Part shown: one piece after another, positions 9,093 through 18,501 of the stretch
Position numbering within the stretch: the first letter of the stretch is position 1
How the letters are laid out: each line of letters starts with the position of its first letter
From: Deltaproteobacteria bacterium
Lineage (GTDB): Bacteria > Myxococcota > Polyangia > Haliangiales > Haliangiaceae
NCBI GenBank assembly: GCA_018262455.1
Contig: JAGSPR010000120.1
Location: 1 to 19,631 of the forward strand
Direction of reading: 5' to 3'
DNA length: 19,631 bases
The notes under the pieces: model-generated
What the model was told of the DNA's origin: nothing
The model's input: the letters and a program-made list of their open reading frames with translations, nothing else
The model's database searches: none
Translations under genes and position numbers: made by a program

Positions 9093-9110
9093 GCGCCCTT
9101 GCGGGGGCGC
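9093..9110 (-). promoter_or_regulatory. Hairpin directly after infC stop
   Basis: On the minus strand GCGCCC (9110-9105), loop CCGCAA and GGGCGC (9098-9093) form a perfect 6-bp stem starting at the base after the infC stop codon. There is no T-run, so it is more likely an mRNA 3' structure or a weak pause site than a full terminator. Confidence 0.5.
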
Positions 9111-9884
9111 TTACTCGGCGACCGGGGTCGCGGGGCCGCCCGGCTCGGCCGTGGGCTCGTCCTCACCGTCGTCATCATCATCGATGACGTCGGCGTTGAT
9201 CGCGTCCTCGTCGAGATCCTCATCGTCGTCGAGATCAGGCATCGGCATGGGCTTGCCGGGTTGATCCTTCTTCTGCGAGAGGGCCGCCATCTGCGCGGCC
9301 ACGGCGGCCTTCTTGGCCTCCTGCGCCTTGCGGACCACGCCCGGCTTGGGCGCGATCACCATGATCATGCGGCGACCTTCCATGTTGGTGTCCGCTTCGA
9401 CCGTCGCGATCTCGGAGCACAGCTCGACCACGCGATCGAGCACGTTCTTGCCGGTCTTCGGGTGCGTGATCTCGCGGCCGCGAAACACGACCGCGAGCCG
9501 GACCTTGTTGCCGCCCTCGAGGAATCGCTTGATATGCTTCACCTTGAAGTCCATATCGTGGCCTTCGGTCTTGGGCCGGAACTTGATCTCCTTGGTCTCG
9601 ACCGTCGAAGCACGCTTGCGCGCCTGCTGCTTCTTCTTCGCTTCCTCGTACTTGTACTTGCCGTAATCCATGATCCGGCAGACCGGCGGGAACGCGCGCG
9701 GCGAGATCTCGACGAGGTCGAGCCCCTTCTCCTCGGCGAGCCGCAGCGCTTCGTGCGTCGGCAAGATGCCGAGCTGCTCTTCATCGAGGATGACCCGGAT
9801 CTCCGGGACGCGAATTCGGTGGTTGATGCGCAAGCCCTGCTCGGGGCGGCGGCGATCGAATCGTCCAGGCGGTCGACCGTTCAT
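9111..9884 (-). CDS. infC: Translation initiation factor IF-3 with long acidic C-terminal extension
   Basis: The protein has 257 residues against about 175-180 for a typical IF3. The IF3 N-domain is at about 16-86 (R-I-N-H-R-I-R-V-P-E-I-R, E-Q-L-G-I-L, P-P-V-C-R-I-M-D-Y-G-K-Y-K-Y-E) and the C-domain at about 94-180 (K-E-I-K-F-R-P, I-K-R-F-L-E-G-G-N-K-V, V-F-R-G-R-E). IF3 binds the 30S subunit and checks initiator tRNA and start codon. Residues 181-257 are extra: a Lys/Ala-rich stretch, then an Asp/Glu-rich tail (about 217-244). Myxococcus xanthus Dsg is an IF3 with a comparable extension that is needed for normal growth and development. The ATG at 9884 has no clear Shine-Dalgarno. An 8-residue mini-ORF ends on it (ATGA overlap). 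This is the first gene of the infC-rpmI-rplT-pheST-ihfA order. Confidence 0.96.
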   Translation of the reverse strand: MNGRPPGRFDRRRPEQGLRINHRIRVPEIRVILDEEQLGILPTHEALRLAEEKGLDLVEISPRAFPPVCRIMDYGKYKYEEAKKKQQARKRASTVETKEIKFRPKTEGHDMDFKVKHIKRFLEGGNKVRLAVVFRGREITHPKTGKNVLDRVVELCSEIATVEADTNMEGRRMIMVIAPKPGVVRKAQEAKKAAVAAQMAALSQKKDQPGKPMPMPDLDDDEDLDEDAINADVIDDDDDGEDEPTAEPGGPATPVAE

Positions 9885-9907
9885 TGGATCACGTTACTCA
9901 GGCGCAT
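9881..9907 (-). promoter_or_regulatory. Candidate leader mini-ORF overlapping the infC start
   Basis: ATG at 9907 begins an 8-codon frame, MRLSNVIQ, whose TGA overlaps the infC ATG as ATGA. A GAGGAG (9926-9921) stands 13 bases upstream, a long but possible spacing. Since infC has no good Shine-Dalgarno of its own, ribosomes ending here could restart on infC. Short frames arise by chance, so this is only a candidate. Confidence 0.3.
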
Positions 9908-10185
9908 GTGTTCTCGGAGGCTCCTCTGCGTTGGGCAGGGGCAGGTTCTACCTCGACCACCTCGGACTTGGCACGTCTGATTCCGGGTGATTTGCCGCGC
10001 CGACGCTCCGGAACCGCGCATACCCCCTCGGGCCCCCCTCGGGTGATGCCGGCAAACGATGCGGAGTGGGCGGAATGGGAGCAGTTGTCGTGGGTTTGGC
10101 TGGATCTGGGCCTCCAGGATCACGCCTTGGTCAGAAATCTCCAGCCAGCCGGGATCAAACCTTCGCGTCCCACGACTTGCTCTGC
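9885..10185. other. Divergent intergenic region between infC and a lipoprotein gene
   Basis: This 301-base stretch should contain the promoter of the infC operon (minus) and that of the lipoprotein gene (plus). Apart from the mini-ORF next to infC and a run of C and G blocks near 10022-10043, I found no promoter pair I would defend. Open frames crossing it lack coding character. Confidence 0.4.
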
Positions 10186-11334
10186 ATGCGGTTCCCCCTG
10201 CCTCGCTTCGCCCACCCTTCCCCAAAGTTTCTCGTCGTGTTCGCGTTCGCGGCCGCTTCCGGCTGCGCAGCGCACGAGCCCCTCGACGACGATGTCGGCT
10301 TCACCGGCCCCAAGGACGACGGCGCCTGCGTCGCCCTCGGCTCGCCCGAAGCGGTCGGGATGCTCGCCTTCGTCAACGACCCAACGACGACGTTCCAGAT
10401 CCTGGATGCGCCCCACTCGGCGGGCGGTGTCGGCCTCGATCGTCGAGCCGCCCAGGGCATCATCGCGGCCCGACCGATCGCTGACCTCGCGGCGCTCGAC
10501 GCCGTTCCGTTCGTTGGCCTCCGATCGTGCGTGGCACTGCGCGACTTTGCCTGCGACGTCCAGGCCCGCTGCGAGGCCACCTGCCAGGCCGATGCGTTCA
10601 CCAAGCCGCCGAGTCGAACCGGTTTCGACGCCGGCTGCGCTGCCGCGCTCGTGATCGCCGCTGCCGGCGATGTCCTGGACGAGCGCGAGGTCGACGTCGA
10701 GGTGGCCCAGCGGTGCGACCAGCTCAGCCCGGACGAACGGATCGCGTTCGACGTGGTTGCCCACGAGTTCGACGTGCCGCCCGACGCACTCGATACGAGG
10801 TTCGCGCTCCGGTCACGCATCGTCGGCCACGGCGAGCGGGTGACGATCGTCAGCGTCGACGACCTCGATGGCGGGCAGCAATGGCACATCGCAGTCAAGG
10901 ACGGTGCGCCGATCCTCGAGTGGGGCAGCGACGGCCTCAGCACGGTCGTCGACCTCTACTGCCCCGGCGGCGCCCTCCAGCCCGATCCCGACGACTTCTG
11001 CGTCGAGGGTGTGGCACGCGCGGCCTGCGCCGAGCACGAGCGCACCACCCGGGCCGCGAATGGCACGATCGCAGATCTCACGGCCTCGCCGGATCCCCTG
11101 ATCTCGGCCGGGGCGCGCGGCTATGCGGCCTTGACCGGCGCGGCCACCGCGAGCCCCCTCGCCCTCGAGCTCGCGGTCTGCCCGTTCGATCAGAGCGCGC
11201 GAGTCAACGCCAGCGGTGCTGCCGGCCCCCAGATCGTGGTGGTCGGCGAGGCGCTGTCGCGGATTTGGCTGCTGGCCGGCGGCCCGAGCGACGACAGCCT
11301 CGCGCTGCGCTGCGACGAGCTGCTCGAGCTGTGA
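10186..11334 (+). CDS. Lipoprotein with helix-hairpin-helix-like segment, function unknown
   Basis: Starting at ATG 10186 the product is 382 residues. MRFPLPRFAHPSPK is followed by a hydrophobic stretch and lipobox A-S-G-C with Cys27, so export is likely. Residues 53-123 look like a helix-hairpin-helix unit: A-V-G-M-L-A-F-V-N-D, then G-L-D-R-R-A-A-Q-G-I-I-A-A-R-P, then L-D-A-V-P-F-V-G. Similar segments occur in exported myxobacterial proteins and in ComEA, which binds DNA outside the cytoplasm. Cysteine pairs follow (C-D-V-Q-A-R-C-E-A-T-C). The C-terminal 200 residues are not recognised. The start is chosen for the signal, since upstream in-frame starts would bury it, but no clear Shine-Dalgarno is visible. 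A strong inverted repeat follows the stop. Confidence 0.72.
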   Translation: MRFPLPRFAHPSPKFLVVFAFAAASGCAAHEPLDDDVGFTGPKDDGACVALGSPEAVGMLAFVNDPTTTFQILDAPHSAGGVGLDRRAAQGIIAARPIADLAALDAVPFVGLRSCVALRDFACDVQARCEATCQADAFTKPPSRTGFDAGCAAALVIAAAGDVLDEREVDVEVAQRCDQLSPDERIAFDVVAHEFDVPPDALDTRFALRSRIVGHGERVTIVSVDDLDGGQQWHIAVKDGAPILEWGSDGLSTVVDLYCPGGALQPDPDDFCVEGVARAACAEHERTTRAANGTIADLTASPDPLISAGARGYAALTGAATASPLALELAVCPFDQSARVNASGAAGPQIVVVGEALSRIWLLAGGPSDDSLALRCDELLEL

Positions 11335-11346
11335 CCCGAAACGGCC

Positions 11347-11375
11347 GACGGCCGGCGCTTTCGCAACCGGCCGTC
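11347..11375. terminator. Inverted repeat between convergent lipoprotein gene and tRNA-Val
   Basis: GACGGCCGG (11347-11355) and CCGGCCGTC (11367-11375) are perfect 9-base arms with an 11-base loop. The repeat sits 12 bases after the lipoprotein stop and 14 bases beyond the tRNA-Val 3' end, so it is placed to end both transcripts. Only weak T-rich sequence flanks it on either side, so it is called with moderate confidence. Confidence 0.5.
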
Positions 11376-11389
11376 ATCGTTCGCTTTCG

Positions 11390-11461
<72 letters not shown>

Positions 11462-11472
11462 GGGAGGGCTCT

Positions 11473-11501
11473 CAGATAAGAGATCGAGCCCGCCAAGTCA
11501 A
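11473..11501 (-). promoter_or_regulatory. Sigma-70-type promoter of tRNA-Val
   Basis: On the minus strand a -35 TTGACT (11501-11496) and a -10 TATCTG (11478-11473) are separated by 17 bases. The tRNA 5' end is 11 bases after the -10. Box quality, spacing and position all fit. Confidence 0.65.
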
Positions 11502-11582
11502 GGTTCCCCCGTGCGCAGATTGCACCGGCCGCGAGCCAGGGGCGATCCGGACCTCGGCGTCAGAGCGCACCACCCTCGTACC

Positions 11583-11612
11583 TTGCCGGTTCAACCAGAA
11601 GCGGCGTAGACT
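11583..11612 (+). promoter_or_regulatory. Possible promoter of the kinase operon
   Basis: TTGCCG (11583-11588) and TAGACT (11607-11612) lie 18 bases apart, about 100 bases before the kinase start. Both differ from consensus, and other pairings nearby are possible. Confidence 0.3.
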
Positions 11613-11706
11613 TACGGTCTTAGACAACCTTATCGGTCCTGTGTCAGGTCCGATGAACGCTGGGATTCTGCCCGGGCATGACTGACATGCCTGTCATGCT
11701 CCGGGT

Positions 11707-11712
11707 GGGGAG
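11707..11712 (+). promoter_or_regulatory. Ribosome binding site supporting the kinase GTG start
   Basis: GGGGAG lies 7 bases before the GTG at 11720. The in-frame ATGs at 11678, 11687 and 11696 have no comparable site, so the GTG is preferred. Confidence 0.5.
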
Positions 11713-11719
11713 CGCTTTC

Positions 11720-13525
11720 GTGATCCAGGTCGGAGAGGTCCTCGATAAGTACGAGTTGCTCGAACGTGTCGGCCAAGGCGGCATGGCAGTGGTCTACCGT
11801 GGGCTCGATCGCTCGCTGAAACGAGTGGTCGCCGTCAAGATCCTCCACAAGCACCTCTCGGACTATCAGGAAGCCCGCGATCGCTTCGAGCGAGAGGCCC
11901 AGGCGGTGGCGAAGCTCCGCCACGAGAACATCCTCGAGATCTTCGATTACTCCGGCGCCGATGACGCCCGCGCCCTGGGTTCCAGCTACATCGTCACCGA
12001 GTTCATCGACGGTCACACGCTCAAGCAGGTCATCACCGACCGCCCGATCCAGTTCCCCGAGATCGGCGCGATGATCATCCTCCAGGTGTGTCGGGCGCTC
12101 GCCCACGCCCATGCCGCCGGCATCCTGCATCGCGACGTCAAGCCCGAGAACATCATGGTCCGGACCGACGGCGTCGTGAAGCTGATGGACTTCGGGATCT
12201 CCCACATGCTCGATCTCGAGCGACTCACCGTCACCGGGCAGCTGCTCGGCTCGCCGGCGTACATGGCCCCCGAGCACGTCGAAGGGCGCCAGCTCGACTT
12301 CCGGACCGACGTGTTCGCAGCGGGCATCGTGCTCTATCAGCTGTGCGTGGGAAAGCTGCCCTTCGAGGGCAAGAACCCTCACGAGGTGCTCAAGCGGATC
12401 GCCGAGTGCAAGTTCGTCGATCCGCGCCAGATCAACCCGCAGATCGGCAACCGCCTCGGCCGGCTGATCCTCAAGGCGATGGCCGCGCAGCCCGACGATC
12501 GGTTTCCCGCGGTCGGCGAGATGGTGCTCGCGCTCGAGGGTTACCTCGAGGAGAGCGGGATCGTGGCGGACAAGGTCCCGAGCGAGCTCGCGCGCTACTT
12601 CGTCGGCCCCGTCGCGTACGAGCAGGCGTTCGAGACCCGGCTCGTCGATCACCTCACCACGCGCGGTCAGAAGCTGCTCGCCTCCGACGATCGCTCGGCG
12701 GCCCTCGACGTCTTCGACCGCGTGCTGACGGTCGATCCCGACAACGCCAAGGTCCTCGCCATCCTCGACGGCATCAACCGCCGTCGCCGGATGCGGAACG
12801 CGGGGCTCGCCGTGCTCGCGATCGCCGTGGTCTCGTCGGGCTCGTACGCGATCCGCCTCCGCGCGCTGCCGCCCGACGAGGATCCGTTGCCTGGTGCCCC
12901 CGCCGGAAGCACGATCGTGCGGACGCCCCCGCCACGGATCCAGTGGGCGCAGGACGACGTCGCCGAGCCGCCGGCCGATGCCCTGGTCGCCGCAGTCGAG
13001 CCCGATGCGCGGACCGGCTCCATCGCGGTCGTCCCACCGCCCGATGGCGGCGTCGATGCACCGAACGCGCTGGTCGCCACCAACCTGCGGGTCACCGTGT
13101 TTCCCGCCCGCGACGCCGAGGTCCAGTTCGGGTCCGGCGACTGGATCAAGGTCTCGCCGGCCGACGGCTCGATCGTCCGGCCGATCGATCACGACCTCGT
13201 CATCCGCGCGCGCCAGCCCAAGTGTCTGCAGAAGGAGCTATCAGCCCACGTCGGCCAGGTCGAGCCCATCTCGTTCCAGCTCGACTTCAAGCCCGCCTCG
13301 ATCGTCCCGATCTGCAAGGAGCCAGGCGTCACCGACATCAGGATTGACGACAAGAAGCGGATCCAGCAAGCCAGGCTCGACGACCGCACCTCGATCCTGT
13401 TCGATGACACGACCCTGGCGGAGAAGACGGTCAGCGTCGAGTTCGTCGTGAACAAGCAGACGATCACGAAGGTGGTCAAGGTCGGGCCGGGCGACCTCGT
13501 GGAGGTGACATGCGCGCCGCCGTGA
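11720..13525 (+). CDS. Membrane Ser/Thr protein kinase (eukaryotic-type, PknB-like)
   Basis: From the GTG the product is 601 residues (615 from the ATG at 11678). The kinase domain covers about 8-275. It has a glycine loop G-Q-G-G-M-A-V-V-Y, catalytic Lys40 in V-A-V-K, H-R-D at 137-139 (H-R-D-V-K-P-E-N), D-F-G at 157-159 and A-P-E at 183-185, all intact, so it should phosphorylate Ser/Thr. A TPR-like helical stretch follows (about 310-355), then one membrane helix at about 361-377. A Pro/Ala-rich linker and an extracytoplasmic C-terminal domain of about 150 residues complete the protein. That domain has two separated cysteines and a PEGA-like beta pattern, and it could act as a sensor. The 3' end overlaps the next gene by 16 bases. 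Gene order with a TPR membrane protein and an FHA sigma-54 activator suggests a signalling operon. The ligand and targets are unknown. Confidence 0.93.
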   Translation: MIQVGEVLDKYELLERVGQGGMAVVYRGLDRSLKRVVAVKILHKHLSDYQEARDRFEREAQAVAKLRHENILEIFDYSGADDARALGSSYIVTEFIDGHTLKQVITDRPIQFPEIGAMIILQVCRALAHAHAAGILHRDVKPENIMVRTDGVVKLMDFGISHMLDLERLTVTGQLLGSPAYMAPEHVEGRQLDFRTDVFAAGIVLYQLCVGKLPFEGKNPHEVLKRIAECKFVDPRQINPQIGNRLGRLILKAMAAQPDDRFPAVGEMVLALEGYLEESGIVADKVPSELARYFVGPVAYEQAFETRLVDHLTTRGQKLLASDDRSAALDVFDRVLTVDPDNAKVLAILDGINRRRRMRNAGLAVLAIAVVSSGSYAIRLRALPPDEDPLPGAPAGSTIVRTPPPRIQWAQDDVAEPPADALVAAVEPDARTGSIAVVPPPDGGVDAPNALVATNLRVTVFPARDAEVQFGSGDWIKVSPADGSIVRPIDHDLVIRARQPKCLQKELSAHVGQVEPISFQLDFKPASIVPICKEPGVTDIRIDDKKRIQQARLDDRTSILFDDTTLAEKTVSVEFVVNKQTITKVVKVGPGDLVEVTCAPP

Positions 13526-14406
13526 CCACGCTCGTCTTGCTCGGCGTGTTGCTGGGGGCTTCGATCGGGCACGCAACGCCGACGCAGGACCTCGACGATG
13601 GACGCAAGAGCTTCAAGGCACGCGACTGGGAGTCCGCGTTCAAGACGCTCAACAGCCTCGTCTACCCCGACCTCCAGCTCGCCCGCCAGGATGACATCGT
13701 GGAGACCTACATCCTGCTCGGGGCCTCGCTCTACGAGCTGGGCAACCGTGACCGAGCGGTCGCCGAGTTCACCAAGGCGCTGCAGCTCGATCGCGAGCGC
13801 TCGATCACCACCCTCACCTACTCCGAGGGAGTCGTCCGGTTGTTCGAGGACACCAAGGCCAAGCTCATGGACAAGCTCGAGGCTGATGCCGTACGCAAGC
13901 AACTCGCCGAGCGCGAGCAGCGGATCAAGGACTACATCAACACGATCGGCGTCTACGAGACGCACTCGTTCGGCGTCAACTTCGTGGGGTTTGGCGTCGG
14001 TCAGTTCCAGAACAAGCAGCGCACGAAGGGGGCGATCCTCATCGGGTCCCAGCTGCTGGCAGGTGGCCTGTCGCTCGGCTGCTTCGTGTATCTCGGTGGC
14101 AAGTACGGGCTGGTCGCGAAGGTGCCGCTCGAGGAAGGGCCGTTCGTGCGCCGGGTGCAGCAGGTCGAGATCGCGTCCGGGCTCGCGTTCTTCGGGCTGT
14201 GGGCGTACAGCGTCATCGACGCGCTGGTTCACTACCAGCCGAACGCACGGATCAAGGGTGACGACAGCAAGCTGTCGCCCGACATCCTCGACCCGCAGAA
14301 GCCGTTGCCGAAACCGAAGAAGAAGACCTCGATCCGTGAACGCCTGCGATTCGGTCCGATGTTCACGCCCTCGGGCGTCGGCCTCGGGATTGGCCTGGAG
14401 AACTAG
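13510..14406 (+). CDS. Exported TPR protein with two membrane helices, function unknown
   Basis: The product has 298 residues. A signal peptide (residues 1-22, ending G-H-A) is followed by a TPR-like helical region at about 26-115 (A-R-D-W-E-S-A-F-K-T-L, G-A-S-L-Y-E-L-G-N-R-D-R-A-V-A-E-F). A charged helix at 115-145 comes next, then two predicted membrane helices at about 174-197 and 220-240. The G-V-G-Q-F-Q-N-K-Q-x-x-K-G segment before the first helix resembles the G-x-G-Q-x-Y-N motif of TM2/DUF5683-type membrane proteins, but I am not certain. The C-terminal tail is Lys/Pro-rich. GGAGG precedes the ATG inside the kinase gene, and the stop directly abuts the next start (TAGATG). So it is translated with its neighbours and may be a membrane partner of the kinase. 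No enzymatic motif is seen. Confidence 0.8.
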   Translation: MRAAVTTLVLLGVLLGASIGHATPTQDLDDGRKSFKARDWESAFKTLNSLVYPDLQLARQDDIVETYILLGASLYELGNRDRAVAEFTKALQLDRERSITTLTYSEGVVRLFEDTKAKLMDKLEADAVRKQLAEREQRIKDYINTIGVYETHSFGVNFVGFGVGQFQNKQRTKGAILIGSQLLAGGLSLGCFVYLGGKYGLVAKVPLEEGPFVRRVQQVEIASGLAFFGLWAYSVIDALVHYQPNARIKGDDSKLSPDILDPQKPLPKPKKKTSIRERLRFGPMFTPSGVGLGIGLEN

Positions 14407-16209
<1,803 letters not shown>

Positions 16210-16301
16210 GCCCCGGAGCTGTACCAACGCCATGACGCGAATGTCCGAGCAACGCCCCTTCACTCACGCGCAACTATCTGAGATCACAGAATGGATCCCC
16301 C

Positions 16302-16832
16302 ATGGCGCGTCGGGTGCATAGATCCGGTTCCGCTGTGCGATTGGGGCTCACGATCATCGTCGCGTGGCTGGGAGGATGCGTGATCCCACCCTCGCTGTCG
16401 GTCGACAACCAGGATGCGGGCGTGAACTCCCCGCCCGCCATCCTCGCGGTGCGCAGCGATGACCAGGAGCTCCCCGAGCCTGGGCCCGTGCTGTTCGATC
16501 GCGGCGTTGGGTTGCTCAACGCGCAGCTCCTCGATACCGATGTCGAAGACACGCTGTACTTGCGAATCTTCGTTGACTACACGCTCGATGATCCGAAGCC
16601 AGCCCGCGCCACCTGCACCGCGACTCCGACCGGCAATGCGCAGCGTACGGTCACCTGCGATCTGCGCGCGCTGTGCGGAGTGAGCGACATCGGCCAGACG
16701 AGGCTGATGTCGGTCAAGGTGTTCGACCGCGAGCCGCTCGAGGCGGGCGATCCCGCGTTCCAGGCGATGCCGCCCGGCGGGTTGTCGACCGGCAAGTTCT
16801 TCCAGCTCCGATGCCAGGATCCTCCGACATGA
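16302..16832 (+). CDS. Lipoprotein, function unknown
   Basis: The product is 176 residues and starts MARRVHRSGSAVRLGLTIIVAWLGGC, with lipobox L-G-G-C and Cys26. The mature part begins with a Pro-rich stretch. Four further cysteines (A-T-C-T, V-T-C-D, A-L-C-G, and one near the C-terminus) suggest disulfide bonds outside the cytoplasm. The start is the only one that leaves a full signal in frame. No strong Shine-Dalgarno is visible, and the 92-base gap after the sigma-54 activator shows no clear terminator or promoter. So it may belong to the same transcript. The stop overlaps the next lipoprotein start as ATGA, indicating coupled translation. No family is recognised. Confidence 0.7.
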   Translation: MARRVHRSGSAVRLGLTIIVAWLGGCVIPPSLSVDNQDAGVNSPPAILAVRSDDQELPEPGPVLFDRGVGLLNAQLLDTDVEDTLYLRIFVDYTLDDPKPARATCTATPTGNAQRTVTCDLRALCGVSDIGQTRLMSVKVFDREPLEAGDPAFQAMPPGGLSTGKFFQLRCQDPPT

Positions 16833-18416
16833 TCCGGCTGGTCTTGCTGCTGCCCTCGCTGCTCGGTGCATGCCTTGCGGTGCCTGGCGATCAGGCGCCG
16901 GAGTGCCAGGTCACGAGTGATTGCGACACCGATCACGGCGAGGTGTGCGACCAGGGCGTGTGCTACGGCAACCCTCCAGCCGGCACGTTCATCGCGGTGG
17001 TCTCGCCGCCGAGCGAACGCAAGAGCGACCTCGTATCACGCGAGCTCGGCGAGCTCCCGATCGCGCCCGATGGCCAGCTTGGCGACCTCGCGCTCGAGGA
17101 ACCCGTGACCTACTCGGGCCAGCTCCGCCTGCTCTGCCCCACCCCGCTCGACTGCTCAACTACCGCGCTCGCCGCGTCGATCACGGTCACCCGTCCTTCG
17201 TTGTTCTCGGGCGGCCCCGGGTTCCGAGCTGTGGTCCAGACCGAGCCGCGCACGGGCAAGTTCGATTTCATCGTGCCGCGCAGCCGCGCCAACGACTTGC
17301 CGTTCTCGATCACCGTGGTCCCCGACGGTCGCGGCGAGGACACGCAAAACGGAGGGATCCTCACCGCGCAGATGGTGCCGCCATTGCGCACCACGCTGGT
17401 CATCACCGACAACGAGGCCGGCAAGACCCTCGATATCGGTGACTCGAACCTGCCAACGATCGATGGGACGCTCACCAGCAGCGTGGGCGTCGGGCTCGGT
17501 CGCCAATGTGCCTTCGACCGGATCGGTCGTCCGCAACCTCGTCGCGCCCGCGAACCTCGGCAGCGCGCGGGAGCTCAGGATCCCGGTCAAGGGCGCCGCG
17601 CCGGGCGGGGAGATCACGGCGATCAGCGGTGCGCGCGTGACGGTCGTCGGGCTGACGACCGCCAACAGCGTGGTGGCGACGATCACCGCGGAGGTCACCA
17701 CCAGTGACAACGGCGAAGCGGTGGTGCAGCTACTCGACGGGCCTGCGTTTGCTACCAGCTACCGGCTCTCGATCGTGCCGCCGGCGAGCGCGACCGTCGG
17801 CGTGCTGTTCAACGACCCGCTCGACCTCGCTGGCGACCTCAAGCGCCGGCTACCGGATCGGATCGCGCTGCGCGGCATCGTCCGCGATATCGAAGGCGCG
17901 CCGATCAAGGACGTCCAGGTGACCGCTCACCCGTCGCTGCGCTTCCAGTGGAGCCTCGCTGCGGACCCTCAGGCGTTCCTGTCCACGATCCCGGCGGCGA
18001 CCGCGGTGACGCTCGAGACCGGTGAGTTCGTGGTGTTCGTCGATCCGTTCCTCAACGACGAGATGGCTGACATCTGGGGTACCTACGATCTCGCGTTCGA
18101 GCCGACGACCGTCGCGAACGCCCCGAGCTGGTCCCGGGACGACGTCGAGATTCCTCGCGATCTGATGCAGACGACGGTCGATCTCGCCAACATCGGCCTG
18201 CCCGACGCAGCCCACGTCCACGGCCGGATCACCGACCCCTCCGGGAACACGATCGAGGGCGCCGAGCTCAAGCTGTTTCAGGTCAACCCCAGCCTGGCGG
18301 TCCTGTGCAGCGAGGTCAGCCATGCCCCGACCAGCTGCCCGATCCCCGCGCTGCTCGTGGGTCGCGGAAGTTCTGAGGGCGACGGCTCCGTTCGGCTGAC
18401 CCTGCCGCGGCCCTGA
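16829..18416 (+). pseudogene. Large lipoprotein with carboxypeptidase-regulatory-like domains, interrupted by a frameshift
   Basis: ATG 16829 starts MIRLVLLLPSLLGAC (lipobox L-G-A-C, Cys15), then a Cys-rich segment (E-C-Q-V-T-S-D-C, E-V-C-D-Q-G-V-C) of a kind common in myxobacterial surface proteins. A beta-rich region follows up to about 17480. Beyond that this frame turns Arg-rich and unlike protein, while the +1 frame becomes protein-like (S-T-G-S-V-V-R-N-L-V-A-P-A-N-L-G) and runs to the stop at 18416. It contains two carboxypeptidase-regulatory-like units (R-G-I-V-R-D-I-E-G-A-P-I-K-D-V and H-G-R-I-T-D-P-S-G-N-T-I-E-G-A). So one gene of about 528 codons has a net one-base insertion (or two-base deletion) near 17480-17510, next to GGG runs. 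It could be a true mutation or a sequence error. As read, the product would be the N-terminal third to half plus a random tail. Confidence 0.78.
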
Positions 18417-18457
18417 TCTGGGGCGACTGTGGGCAACATGCCCAGGTAGATCGGTCC

Positions 18458-18486
18458 TTGACCCGTGGCGGTGTGCCGACTAAGGT
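18458..18486 (+). promoter_or_regulatory. Candidate promoter of the helicase gene
   Basis: TTGACC (18458-18463) and TAAGGT (18481-18486) are 17 bases apart. The -35 is near consensus and the -10 keeps the key T-A and final T. It would give a leader RNA of about 235 bases before the helicase start. Confidence 0.45.
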
Positions 18487-18501
18487 CTGCCCACTTACAG
18501 G

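Noticed and set aside
9958..9975. TGGCAC followed by ATTCC, resembling part of a sigma-54 promoter
   Set aside because: The -12 element TTGC is missing at the right distance. Other TGGCAC sites in the window lie in coding sequence and also lack it.
9881..10225. A 114-codon minus-strand frame upstream of infC
   Set aside because: Arg/Gly-rich without motif or start signal; only its last eight codons have a plausible start and are noted as a candidate mini-ORF.
11630..13192. A 520-codon open frame on the minus strand opposite the kinase gene
   Set aside because: It is rich in Asp, Arg, Gly and Val with no motif, and the plus strand encodes a complete kinase with all catalytic residues. Long antisense frames are expected at this GC content.
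13189..14232. A 347-codon minus-strand frame opposite the TPR protein gene
   Set aside because: Composition is that of a shadow frame; the plus strand has a signal peptide, membrane helices and good ribosome sites.
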